Origin: an uncultured Ruminococcus sp.
GTDB taxonomy: Bacteria; Bacillota; Clostridia; Oscillospirales; Ruminococcaceae
Assembly (NCBI GenBank): GCA_910579955.1
Contig: CAJTWE010000017.1
Coordinates: 1 to 55,851, forward strand
DNA: 55,851 bases
Reading direction: 5' to 3'
Below the pieces are notes generated by a model, which was given only the letters and a program-made list of their open reading frames with translations, was not told the DNA's origin and made no database searches. Positions 33,200 through 41,299 of the stretch are shown in pieces. The position numbers and the translations under genes are program-made. How positions within the stretch are numbered: the stretch's first letter is position 1; every line of letters starts with the position of its first letter.

Positions 33200-34672
33200 A
33201 TCCTTGAGAAGTATAGTTATAAATATGTATATGCCTGTTGATGCGAGAAGATATGATGTTGTTAATAAAAGCGTCTCACATGGATCTATACCAAATAAAT
33301 GAAAAATCGTATAAGGCAGATAAAATGCAGCTGCTGCACTCAAAAGCGGATAAACGATCAGTTCTTTCCAACAAGAAAAAAGCTCTGTTATTTTAAATGT
33401 TTTTATAAGACGCATACAGTTACCAAACACATTACTTGCATAATATGACACAACTATTCCATAAAATCCAATCATTGGTACGAATACAAGAACCGCTGAT
33501 ATTCTTACAGCATATTCTGCAAGATAATTGAGCATAGAAAACTGTTGTCTTCCTGTACCTTTTATTATCGCTTCAAGAATTATTTCAAGATATATAAACG
33601 GTACTACCGGAGCTAAAAGTCTAAGCATTTTTCCTGCAAGAGGTTCTTCGTTCATAATAAGGGATATATCTTCCCCGAAAATAAAAAGTATTGATGATAC
33701 AAAAAGTGAAAAATGCATTGTGAATTTAATAGAACGCTTCGTAATATATCGGAGGCGTTCTTTTTTTACGCCTGCTTCTGCACGAGCTGCTTCCGGTATA
33801 AGTATGCCGGAAAGAACACATAAAACTGCTGTTGGAAAGAAAAGAACCGGTATTACAATAGCTTCAAATACACCAAACTGTGCAAGAGCAGATTCTGCCG
33901 TACTGCCGGATTGTCTAAGTGTCATAGGAATCAGTGCATCATTTGCAGTACTAAGGGCAGATGTAAGGCATCCGCCGAATATGACAGGCATTGCAAGACG
34001 AATATATTTTGAAAATCCTATAGAAACCTTCTCATGTGTTTTCAGTCTGTGTGTAAAAAAATCAAAGGTCAATATAAGAATACTTACAAGTGTTCCTGCT
34101 GCCATGCTAAATGCAATAGCATTACAAAGACTTACCGCATCAGCAGCATCTGTATTCATGATATAAACTATCAGTACAAGCATTTTTACTATAAACTCAA
34201 CAGCATCACAAAAAGCTGCAAGCTTTACTCTGCATACAGCGTTGCACCAGCCTTTCATGCAGGCAGTTATACCGCCAATAGGCAATACTGTTCCGAGAAT
34301 GCACACAGTCAAAACCATATCTCCGCTATGGAAAAAATTCTCTGCTATGAAAGGCGCAAAACAAATTATAACACCAGCACCGGGCAATCCAAGAATAAGA
34401 CTGAATGTCATAACATATCTGAGTATTTTTTCAGGATTACCCTTTGGTTTGCCAAGCTCCTCTGAAATAAATCGACTTGCACAGAGATAGCCGCTTCCTC
34501 CCGCTGCCATAGATGCAAGATTAAAAAATGCTCCTACAAGAGCTATCATTCCAACTGCCGCAGAACCAGCCCTTTGGGAAAGCCATAGATTTAATCCAAG
34601 ACTCATAAATTCAAGTGCAAACTGCACAACCGTAAGTTTTATTGTGTCTTTACGAATACTTCTTGCCTGCAT
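33143..34672 (-). CDS. SpoVB-like MATE/MOP-superfamily flippase
   Basis: The 509-residue membrane protein has about 14 hydrophobic segments and belongs to the MOP superfamily (polysaccharide exporter / SpoVB / MATE). The stretch GGSGYLCASRFISEELGK resembles SpoVB-type N-terminal loops. SpoVB-like proteins move lipid-linked wall precursors for spore cortex in the mother cell. A sigma-E-like promoter 30 bases upstream supports a sporulation role. GGAGGAG precedes the ATG. A general MATE drug exporter is the main alternative. Confidence 0.75.
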   Translation of the reverse strand: MQARSIRKDTIKLTVVQFALEFMSLGLNLWLSQRAGSAAVGMIALVGAFFNLASMAAGGSGYLCASRFISEELGKPKGNPEKILRYVMTFSLILGLPGAGVIICFAPFIAENFFHSGDMVLTVCILGTVLPIGGITACMKGWCNAVCRVKLAAFCDAVEFIVKMLVLIVYIMNTDAADAVSLCNAIAFSMAAGTLVSILILTFDFFTHRLKTHEKVSIGFSKYIRLAMPVIFGGCLTSALSTANDALIPMTLRQSGSTAESALAQFGVFEAIVIPVLFFPTAVLCVLSGILIPEAARAEAGVKKERLRYITKRSIKFTMHFSLFVSSILFIFGEDISLIMNEEPLAGKMLRLLAPVVPFIYLEIILEAIIKGTGRQQFSMLNYLAEYAVRISAVLVFVPMIGFYGIVVSYYASNVFGNCMRLIKTFKITELFSCWKELIVYPLLSAAAAFYLPYTIFHLFGIDPCETLLLTTSYLLASTGIYIFITILLKDSNNNVLKRKFNGTAESAK

Positions 34673-34702
34673 AACTACTCCTCCTTTTTTATCTGCTCAT
34701 TC

Positions 34703-34729
34703 ATTCTATGCAAAATTTGAGAAAAATAG
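34703..34729 (-). promoter_or_regulatory. Sigma-E-like promoter of the spoVB-like gene
   Basis: On the minus strand TTCTATTTTT (CTA at 34727-34729) is followed after 16 bases by CATAGAAT (34703-34710), about 30 bases before the start codon. The -10 is identical to that before yqfC. Confidence 0.55.
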
Positions 34730-34739
34730 AAAAAAACAC

Positions 34740-34768
34740 TTGACAAGCATAAAAATATATGATATAAT
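34740..34768 (+). promoter_or_regulatory. Promoter of rpmE
   Basis: Perfect TTGACA (34740-34745), 17 bases, perfect TATAAT (34763-34768). A leader of about 110 bases separates it from the start codon. Confidence 0.9.
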
Positions 34769-34807
34769 AAAGCTCCATGAGAGTTTTATACTCTATAATA
34801 TGGAATC

Positions 34808-34866
34808 AACAGGACTACTGTCGGCGTCATGATCCGATGGGCTGCTGTTTATTTATAGTAAAACAG
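34808..34866 (+). promoter_or_regulatory. Structured rpmE leader, possible autoregulatory RNA
   Basis: The leader contains a TCGG/CCGA hairpin enclosed by AACAG (34808-34812) pairing with CTGTT (34845-34849). The same CTGTTT can instead pair with AAACAG (34861-34866), right before the ribosome binding site. Such competing pairings are seen in ribosomal protein leaders; L31 leaders are known in Bacillota, but I cannot confirm that this is the described type. Confidence 0.4.
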
Positions 34867-34885
34867 TTTGAAAGAGGTGAAAATC

Positions 34886-35089
34886 ATGAAAGAGGGTATC
34901 CATCCAGTATTTGAAAAGACTACTATTACTTGTCATTGCGGTAATGTAATGGAAACAATGTCTACTAAGAAGGATATTAAGGTTGAAATCTGTTCTAAGT
35001 GCCATCCGTTCTTCACAGGCAAGCAGAAGCTTGTTGATACAGGCGGACGTGTTGATCGTTTCAAGAAGCGTTTCAATCTCGGCAAGTAA
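34886..35089 (+). CDS. rpmE: 50S ribosomal protein L31
   Basis: The 67-residue protein is L31 of the zinc-binding type: MKEGIHPVFEKTTITCHCG, then ICSKCHPFFTGKQKLVDTGG, with Cys pairs CxC and CxxC, and the basic end RFKKRFNLGK. The zinc-free paralogue is used under zinc starvation; this copy keeps the Cys residues. ATG at 34886 has GAGGTG 7 bases upstream. It is monocistronic, ending in a strong terminator. Confidence 0.95.
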   Translation: MKEGIHPVFEKTTITCHCGNVMETMSTKKDIKVEICSKCHPFFTGKQKLVDTGGRVDRFKKRFNLGK

Positions 35090-35097
35090 GACACATC

Positions 35098-35127
35098 AAA
35101 AGGACGGTATTTTTTTACCGTCCTTTT
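35098..35127 (+). terminator. Terminator of rpmE
   Basis: A perfect 12-base-pair stem (AAAAGGACGGTA and complement) with a T-only loop, followed by TTTTTG, starts 9 bases after the stop codon. Confidence 0.9.
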
Positions 35128-35149
35128 TGCTATACAAAGGAGCGTTACT

Positions 35150-35788
35150 ATGGAATACCGTACAATTGCTAATGCGGTAACAGCAACACTTATTGAAAAA
35201 AAATCTGAGTTTATTGCTCATCTATTTCCCGTAAAAACAAACGATGAAGCTATCGCATGTATTGAAAATGTAAAGAAAGATCATCGCAAGGCAAAGCATA
35301 ACGTTTATGCCTACATAGTACGTGACCAAAATATAAGCAGATATTCTGATGACGGTGAACCGCAGGGTACAGCAGGCGTACCAGTACTGGATGTTCTTCA
35401 AAAAGCTCAGCTTACTGACATCTGCTGCGTCGTAACAAGATATTTCGGAGGAATTTTACTGGGCGGAGGAGGTCTTGTACGTGCATATTCGGGAAGCACT
35501 TCCCTTGCCGTTCAGGAATCTCAGATAATGATTATGCGTGAATGTGTTCCTATGAAAATCACTATGGATTATTCACTGTATGGAAAAGTAAGCTATGTCT
35601 TGCCTCAGTATGGTGTTTTACAAACATCATCTGATTTTGAAAATGATGTTTCAATTTCACTTCTCGTTCAGACTGATACTGTCGAAAAATTCAGCGCTGA
35701 TCTTACAGATATTACAAACGGTCAAATAAAAATATCGACCGGAGAAAAAACATTTGCAGATTTTTCTGCAATTGTAAAAAAAATATGA
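35150..35788 (+). CDS. yigZ: IMPACT/YigZ-family protein
   Basis: The 212-residue protein is a UPF0029/IMPACT family member: N-terminal ribosomal S5-like domain with KSEFIAHLFPV, HNVYAYIVRD, SDDGEPQGTAGVPVLDVL and VVTRYFGGILLGGGGLVRAY, then a C-terminal EF-G-like domain of about 75 residues. The bacterial role is not settled; eukaryotic relatives act on Gcn1. AAAGGAG precedes the ATG. It sits between the rpmE terminator and dgt. Confidence 0.92.
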   Translation: MEYRTIANAVTATLIEKKSEFIAHLFPVKTNDEAIACIENVKKDHRKAKHNVYAYIVRDQNISRYSDDGEPQGTAGVPVLDVLQKAQLTDICCVVTRYFGGILLGGGGLVRAYSGSTSLAVQESQIMIMRECVPMKITMDYSLYGKVSYVLPQYGVLQTSSDFENDVSISLLVQTDTVEKFSADLTDITNGQIKISTGEKTFADFSAIVKKI

Positions 35789-35874
35789 TTTTTTTGTTTT
35801 TTAAGAGGATTTTTTCTTTTCACTCAGTATATACTTATAAAGGCGATGCTGTGTGACCCTGAAAGGAGGAATTT

Positions 35875-36870
35875 ATGAACATACGAAAACAACAAGAAAT
35901 TATGGAATCGGGTTTTCTCAGTAAATACGCATGCTCATGCAGCAATGAGAAAATGACAAAAAGACTTTGTGAGGAAGAACCGTGCCCATATAGAACAAGT
36001 TTTCAACGTGATCGTGATAGAATACTTCATAGTAATTCTTTCAGGAGACTAAAGAGAAAAACTCAAGTCTTTCTTTCACCTACAGGTGATCATTATCGTA
36101 CACGTCTTACTCATACATTGGAAGTCTCGCAAATCGCAAGGACAATTTCTCGTGCCCTTATGCTAAACGAAGATCTTACGGAAGCTATTGCATTAGGCCA
36201 TGACTTAGGTCATTCTCCATTTGGACACAGCGGAGAAAGCGCACTTAACAGCGTTTGTCCTCACGGCTATCGTCACTATGAACAAAGCGTAAGAGTTGTA
36301 AATTACATCGAAAAAAACGGAGCTGGACTTAATCTTACAGAAGCTGTCAGAGACGGTATACTCTGTCATACAAATAAAATAGCAGCCACACGTGAGGGGA
36401 ATGTTGTAAGACTTGCAGATAGGATCGCATATATAAATCATGACATTGAAGATGCTATACGTGCAGGTATTCTAAAAGCTGAAGAGCTTCCCAAAGAATC
36501 CACTGATGTTTTAGGAATTACAAAATCTCAAAGAATCACAACTTTGGTAGCTTCTGTTATCTCAAACGGAGCAGAAACCATTGGCATGGATAGCAAAATA
36601 GAAAAAGCACAAAATATACTTCATGAGTTTATGTTTGAAAATGTATACTATAATCCAATTGCAAAACATGAAGAAGAAAAAGCTCAAAACCTTCTTGTAA
36701 AGCTTTATAAGTACTATATAAATAATATAGATGCCCTGCCAGAAAATTATATTGTGATTGCAAATAAATTTGATAAACATCGTGCAGTATGCGATTATAT
36801 TTCCGGAATGAGCGATGGATATGCTATAGATCTTTACAGGGAACTTTTCGTTCCCAAGGAATGGAAGTAG
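35875..36870 (+). CDS. dgt: dGTPase-like HD-domain nucleotidohydrolase
   Basis: The 331-residue protein has the HD-domain metal motif with RTRLTHTLEVSQIAR and ALGHDLGHSPFGHSGE (His, His-Asp), plus SNSFRRLKRKTQVF, the wording of deoxyguanosinetriphosphate triphosphohydrolase-like proteins. It would cleave dGTP (or other dNTPs) to the nucleoside and triphosphate. GGAGG is 8 bases before the ATG. Its place directly ahead of dnaG and rpoD is standard in Clostridia, suggesting a link with replication. Substrate preference is not visible. Confidence 0.92.
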   Translation: MNIRKQQEIMESGFLSKYACSCSNEKMTKRLCEEEPCPYRTSFQRDRDRILHSNSFRRLKRKTQVFLSPTGDHYRTRLTHTLEVSQIARTISRALMLNEDLTEAIALGHDLGHSPFGHSGESALNSVCPHGYRHYEQSVRVVNYIEKNGAGLNLTEAVRDGILCHTNKIAATREGNVVRLADRIAYINHDIEDAIRAGILKAEELPKESTDVLGITKSQRITTLVASVISNGAETIGMDSKIEKAQNILHEFMFENVYYNPIAKHEEEKAQNLLVKLYKYYINNIDALPENYIVIANKFDKHRAVCDYISGMSDGYAIDLYRELFVPKEWK

Positions 36871-36883
36871 GTGAGTTTTCAGT

Positions 36884-38611
36884 ATGCTTTCTGATGTATT
36901 TCTTGAAGAACTGAGAACTGCCTGCCCTATTGAAACCGTTATGGGCAGCTATGTGAATCTCATTCGCAGAGGTCGGACTTATGTTTGCAGCTGTCCATTT
37001 CACTCAGAAAAAACTCCATCATGCACTGTTTATCCTGAACAGCAAAGCTTCTACTGCTACGGCTGCGGTGCAGGTGGTGATGCCATATCCTTTATTAGAA
37101 GAATAGAAAACCTAACATTTATGGAAGCCGTTGAAATGCTTGCAAAACGATGTGGTCTTGCAGTTCCGGAAAATAAGGATGAGGCAAAACGTTCACAAGC
37201 TAGGGCAAGAACGTTTGAAATAAATAGACTGACAGCAAACTTCTACTTTAAGAATCTCACAGGCAGTAATAAGACAGGTCTCGCCTACTTTGCAAAGAGA
37301 AAGCTCTCACCTGCAACGATAAAAAAATATGCGCTTGGATTTGCTCCGGATGCATGGGATGTTCTTGCAAAATATCTTCTAAGCAAAGGCTTTACCGAAG
37401 AAGAGCTTATTACAGCCGGTGTGTGTCATCGTTCTAAAAAAGGCAGTATATATGATGTTTTTCGCAACCGTGTTATGTTTCCAATTGTGGATACAAGAGG
37501 AAATGTTATAGGATTTGGCGGACGTGTCATGGACGATAGTACTCCAAAATATCTAAATACCGCACAAACACCTGTCTTTGACAAAGGAAGAAACCTGTTT
37601 TCTCTAAATTTTGCTAAAGATTCCAGCAGCAATATTTTTATACTAGCCGAAGGGTACATGGACGTTATTGCTATAAATCAGGCTAGCTTTTCAAATGTGG
37701 TAGCTACCCTTGGAACTGCTATTACAGCGGATCAGGCAAGAATAATTTCCCGATATGCCTCGGAAGTGATTATTGCCTATGACAGCGACGAGGCAGGGCA
37801 AAAAGCTACAAAAAAAGCTATTGCACATTTCAATGAAGTCGGCTTGTCAGCTCGAATACTTCATATTGAAAATGCAAAAGACCCTGACGAATATATTAGA
37901 AAATTTGGGGCAGACAGATTCAGACTACTACTTGAAAAATCAGGAGATGCAATTGCTTTTCAGATGGAACAATGTAAATCGGGGCTTGACCTCTCTACTG
38001 ACAACGATAAAGGCAAGTGGCTTAATCGACTTATAGATATTCTTGCAAATATACCAAATGCTCTTACAAGAGATGTGTATATTTCCAAGGCAGCTTCTGA
38101 AACTAATATTTCTCCGGATGTACTACGCAATCAGATAGAGATTTATAACCGAAAAGAAAAAAAGAAACATAAAAAAAATACATGGGATAAAATAAAACAG
38201 GATGCCGCACCAATTTCTATGAGAGATCCGGAAAGTGAAAATCTTCGTCATCTCGAACGTTCAGAAGAAACACTTATCGGTTATCTGCTGTTGCACCCTG
38301 AGGAAATAATTTGGGCATCAAAGGCTGTTGAAAATGCCGAGCGAAAAACTCCATTCTTTGAAAAGATTCTTGCTGAAATGCTTGCAATCGAACAGGCGCA
38401 AAAATCTGCTTCTTTATCTGCGCTTGGTGAAAACCTATCTGTAGATGAAATGGCAAAGCTTTCCAAGATTCTCGAAAAACAAAGAAATGTTCCACCAAAT
38501 GAACAAGTCGCACGAGATTGTATAGATATAATTTGCAACGAAAATTCATTTTCTGTTGACAGCAATGATGACCTTTTAAAACTTATTGAACAAAAAAAGA
38601 AGAAGAGATAA
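36884..38611 (+). CDS. dnaG: DNA primase
   Basis: The 575-residue primase has a zinc-binding domain with CPFHSEKTPSC and FYCYGCGAGGDA (residues about 38-65), the RNA polymerase core with RNRVMFPIVDTRGNVIGFGG, TOPRIM motifs EGYMDVIA and AYDSDEAGQKA, and a C-terminal helicase-interaction domain of about 140 residues. It makes primers for replication. It lies 13 bases after dgt and 45 before rpoD, giving a macromolecular-synthesis operon. Confidence 0.96.
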   Translation: MLSDVFLEELRTACPIETVMGSYVNLIRRGRTYVCSCPFHSEKTPSCTVYPEQQSFYCYGCGAGGDAISFIRRIENLTFMEAVEMLAKRCGLAVPENKDEAKRSQARARTFEINRLTANFYFKNLTGSNKTGLAYFAKRKLSPATIKKYALGFAPDAWDVLAKYLLSKGFTEEELITAGVCHRSKKGSIYDVFRNRVMFPIVDTRGNVIGFGGRVMDDSTPKYLNTAQTPVFDKGRNLFSLNFAKDSSSNIFILAEGYMDVIAINQASFSNVVATLGTAITADQARIISRYASEVIIAYDSDEAGQKATKKAIAHFNEVGLSARILHIENAKDPDEYIRKFGADRFRLLLEKSGDAIAFQMEQCKSGLDLSTDNDKGKWLNRLIDILANIPNALTRDVYISKAASETNISPDVLRNQIEIYNRKEKKKHKKNTWDKIKQDAAPISMRDPESENLRHLERSEETLIGYLLLHPEEIIWASKAVENAERKTPFFEKILAEMLAIEQAQKSASLSALGENLSVDEMAKLSKILEKQRNVPPNEQVARDCIDIICNENSFSVDSNDDLLKLIEQKKKKR

Positions 38612-38656
38612 ACTATCAGAAAAAAATCCGCACAGCTGCGGTGAAAGGAACGGATT

Positions 38657-39721
38657 ATGGAAACTACAAAAACAACCATCGAAAAACTCCTTGAACAGGG
38701 TAAGGCAGCCGGCAAGCTTACCACAAAAGAAATCAGTGATGCACTTGATGAAATGGATTTTGACGCAGATCAGATAAATGCATTCTATGATGCCTGCGAA
38801 CAGATGAACATTGCTGTCATTGATGATGCTCCTGCCGATGGCGCTATTGACATTATGGAAAACCTAGAGGTATCCCTTTCAACAGAGGGAATAGCCATAG
38901 ATGATCCGGTAAAAATTTATCTTAAAGAGATAGGCCGTGTACCGCTGCTTAATCCTGACGAGGAAACAGTTCTTGCACAACGTATGGCTGATGGCGACTC
39001 TGCTGCTAAAAAACGTCTCTCCGAAGCAAACCTTCGTCTTGTTGTAAGTATCGCTAAGAAGTATGTAGGAAGAGGCATGCAGTTTCTGGATCTCATTCAA
39101 GAGGGTAATCTCGGACTTTTAAAAGCAGTTGAAAAATTTGATTATACTAAAGGTTTTAAATTCTCTACCTATGCTACATGGTGGATAAGACAAGCCATAA
39201 CCCGTGCCATTGCAGATCAAGCAAGAACAATACGTATTCCTGTTCATATGGTAGAAACTATTACAAAAGTAAAAAAAATCTCAAGTCAGCTTCTGCACGA
39301 AACAGGTCACGATCCTTCACCTGAGGAAATCGCAGAAAAACTTGAAATGCCTGCTGACAGAGTACGTGATATAATGCGCATAGCTCAAGATCCTGTTTCT
39401 CTGGAAACTCCTATCGGTGAAGAAGAGGATAGCCATCTCGGTGATTTCATTCCAGATGACGACGCTCCAGAGCCGGCTGATGCTGCCTCTCTTATGATGC
39501 TCAAAGAAACCCTGAACGAGGTTCTAAACACACTTACTGAACGTGAAGCAAAGGTTCTCCGCCTGAGATTCGGTTTAGAAGACGGACGTTCACGTACCCT
39601 TGAAGAGGTAGGAAAAGAGTTCGAAGTCACAAGAGAGCGTATACGTCAGATAGAAGCAAAAGCACTCAGAAAACTGCGTCATCCAAGCCGCAGCAAAAAG
39701 GTTAAGGATTTCCTGGACTAA
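38657..39721 (+). CDS. rpoD: Primary sigma factor RpoD (SigA)
   Basis: The 354-residue protein is the housekeeping sigma factor: region 1.1 (1-80), region 1.2 DPVKIYLKEIGRVPLL, region 2 with GLLKAVEKFDYTKGFKFSTY cut to its core KFSTYATWWIRQAI, region 3, and region 4 with RTLEEVGKEFEVTRERIRQI. It recognises the TTGACA/TATAAT promoters abundant in this window. AAAGGAACGG precedes the ATG. Its stop overlaps the end of yqfD on the other strand by 4 bases. Confidence 0.97.
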   Translation: METTKTTIEKLLEQGKAAGKLTTKEISDALDEMDFDADQINAFYDACEQMNIAVIDDAPADGAIDIMENLEVSLSTEGIAIDDPVKIYLKEIGRVPLLNPDEETVLAQRMADGDSAAKKRLSEANLRLVVSIAKKYVGRGMQFLDLIQEGNLGLLKAVEKFDYTKGFKFSTYATWWIRQAITRAIADQARTIRIPVHMVETITKVKKISSQLLHETGHDPSPEEIAEKLEMPADRVRDIMRIAQDPVSLETPIGEEEDSHLGDFIPDDDAPEPADAASLMMLKETLNEVLNTLTEREAKVLRLRFGLEDGRSRTLEEVGKEFEVTRERIRQIEAKALRKLRHPSRSKKVKDFLD

Positions 39722-40947
39722 TCCTCTTTTTTGCTGCCGATTACATATGGTTTTCGATTGTCTTTGAGAAAAAGTTCTTTTTCAACGCCAATCTCACCTT
39801 CAAGTACATAAGAGACTGTCATTACTGTGGCGGTCTCTTTTTCTGTTATCTTGCATTTCCTTTCAATTATTTTACAGTCCGACAAAAAATTCTCTTCGTA
39901 TCTCTTCAGCTGTTCCTGCAAATTCTCTTTTCTCTGCTTATCGTCAAGAATTATATCAACATTTTCATATTCCATAAAAGCTTTTCTTTCAATGCTTATG
40001 GGCAAAGATTTTCCGAAAAGCGTCATAGGAGTTTCTCTTATCTTTACATTATAATCTTCATATGGATTTTTATCAAAGGTCAAAGGAATTTTAATTGAAA
40101 ATAGGTCAAGAACCTTTTCTTCTGTTAAATTTCCTGAAAAAACTCTATCGGTTTTTGACTCAGCACAGAAAAATGTGACATCTTCCTCATAAATACCGGT
40201 TATATTTCCTGATGAATGATAAAAGGTCATATGACCATGTTCGTCCTCCCATATCCCGTTTACTATAACTTCGCCCTCTTTTACAGCTTCACCCTTATTT
40301 TTGATCATTTTGCCAGCACTTACACTTGAATTAGTTATCTGAGCTGTCTTAGATGAAATTATATGACACGGAATACGATTATTAAGGCCTTCTGGATTTT
40401 CATCTCTTTCCATAACCTCAACTACAAGTCTATTTCCAGTATGTCTCATACCTATCCACGCAATTTCATCAAAACACGACCTTACATAAAGCTCGCTTTT
40501 ATAAAAATCTATATCTCCTATAAATGCGCCTCTCTTTACAGAACATTCCTCTAAAGCTGCAAGTATCTCTTTATCAGATACAGCATTATTGCCCTCTATA
40601 TCTATTACCATTACAACATTAGAACAATAAATAAGTAACCATGAACCTAAAATCAAACCTATAGGAATTCCAAAACGCTTTTTGTATTTACAAATAAAAC
40701 CTACAAGAGATGGTTCTTCTTTTATAATAAGCTCTATTCCTAGTTCATTTGAAATATATAACAGTTCTCTTCTATTGCTGCGTCTTGCTATAAAATAAAG
40801 AGTATCCCCCTTTATATTTTGCTCTTTGCAGAATATGCCCTCTTCTCTTAACCTATTCACAAATTTATATAATGCGCCGCCCTTTGCCTGAACACGTAAT
40901 CTGCCTCTTATAAAGCGTTCAAAAAAAGATTTATCCGGATAATTCAT
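39718..40947 (-). CDS. yqfD: Sporulation protein YqfD
   Basis: The protein of about 409 residues matches YqfD: N-terminal FIRGRLRVQAKGGALYKFVN, one membrane helix near 95-112 (GIPIGLILGSWLLIYCSNVV), and a large soluble domain with ERDENPEGLNNRIPCHIIS and GEAVKEGEVIVNG. It is a sigma-E regulon protein in Bacillus needed for efficient sporulation. The ATG at 40947 overlaps the yqfC stop as ATGA and is preferred over a start 9 codons upstream. Confidence 0.9.
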   Translation of the reverse strand: MNYPDKSFFERFIRGRLRVQAKGGALYKFVNRLREEGIFCKEQNIKGDTLYFIARRSNRRELLYISNELGIELIIKEEPSLVGFICKYKKRFGIPIGLILGSWLLIYCSNVVMVIDIEGNNAVSDKEILAALEECSVKRGAFIGDIDFYKSELYVRSCFDEIAWIGMRHTGNRLVVEVMERDENPEGLNNRIPCHIISSKTAQITNSSVSAGKMIKNKGEAVKEGEVIVNGIWEDEHGHMTFYHSSGNITGIYEEDVTFFCAESKTDRVFSGNLTEEKVLDLFSIKIPLTFDKNPYEDYNVKIRETPMTLFGKSLPISIERKAFMEYENVDIILDDKQRKENLQEQLKRYEENFLSDCKIIERKCKITEKETATVMTVSYVLEGEIGVEKELFLKDNRKPYVIGSKKED

Positions 40948-41210
40948 TTTTTTCCGGCTCCTTTCCTTATCCACTCAATAGATTGGATCTCACCATAGAC
41001 TACAAGCGTATTGATAGAGCAGCAATCTGCACGGAGATCTTTTCCCCAGATATGAAGCTGTGCATCGGTAAGCTCTACTACTATACGTATATCGTTATAT
41101 TCAATTATACGGCGGCAGTTCTCCAGATAGACATATTTACCGGCAGTAACTGTCACTATACTCTCTCTATATGTAAGTTTTCGTCCCTTTTCTGCCAGAC
41201 CTTCTTTCAC
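40944..41210 (-). CDS. yqfC: Sporulation protein YqfC
   Basis: The protein of about 88 residues matches YqfC, a small sigma-E-dependent protein with VTVTAGKYVYLENCRRIIEY, VELTDAQLHIWGKDLRA and IQSIEWIRKG. The start is uncertain: GTG at 41210 has GAGG at an ideal 8-base spacing and fits the very short leader implied by the promoter; GTG at 41219 or ATG at 41216 would overlap the ribosome binding site. yqfC-yqfD form a pair as in other spore formers. Confidence 0.85.
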   Translation of the reverse strand: MKEGLAEKGRKLTYRESIVTVTAGKYVYLENCRRIIEYNDIRIVVELTDAQLHIWGKDLRADCCSINTLVVYGEIQSIEWIRKGAGKK

Positions 41211-41228
41211 TGCCATCACCTCACTTGC

Positions 41229-41255
41229 ATTCTATGTAAGTATTCGTTGGAATAG
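41229..41255 (-). promoter_or_regulatory. Sigma-E-like promoter of yqfC-yqfD
   Basis: On the minus strand ACTATTC (CTA at 41253-41255) is followed after 16 bases by CATAGAAT (41229-41236). yqfCD are sigma-E genes in Bacillus. Confidence 0.55.
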
Positions 41256-41278
41256 TACAGGAAGCATCAGCATATTGT
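41250..41278 (+). promoter_or_regulatory. Sigma-E-like promoter of the ylbJ-like gene
   Basis: GAATA (ATA at 41252-41254), 16 bases, CATATTGT (41271-41278). The -35 lies on the same bases as the -35 of the opposite yqfC promoter. Confidence 0.5.
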
Positions 41279-41299
41279 TTTTTTAAGGACGGTGATATA

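Noticed and set aside
33528..34166. A 212-codon open frame opposite the spoVB-like gene
   Set aside because: Antisense to a well-formed membrane protein; composition (Ser, Arg, Ile) is that of a mirror frame.
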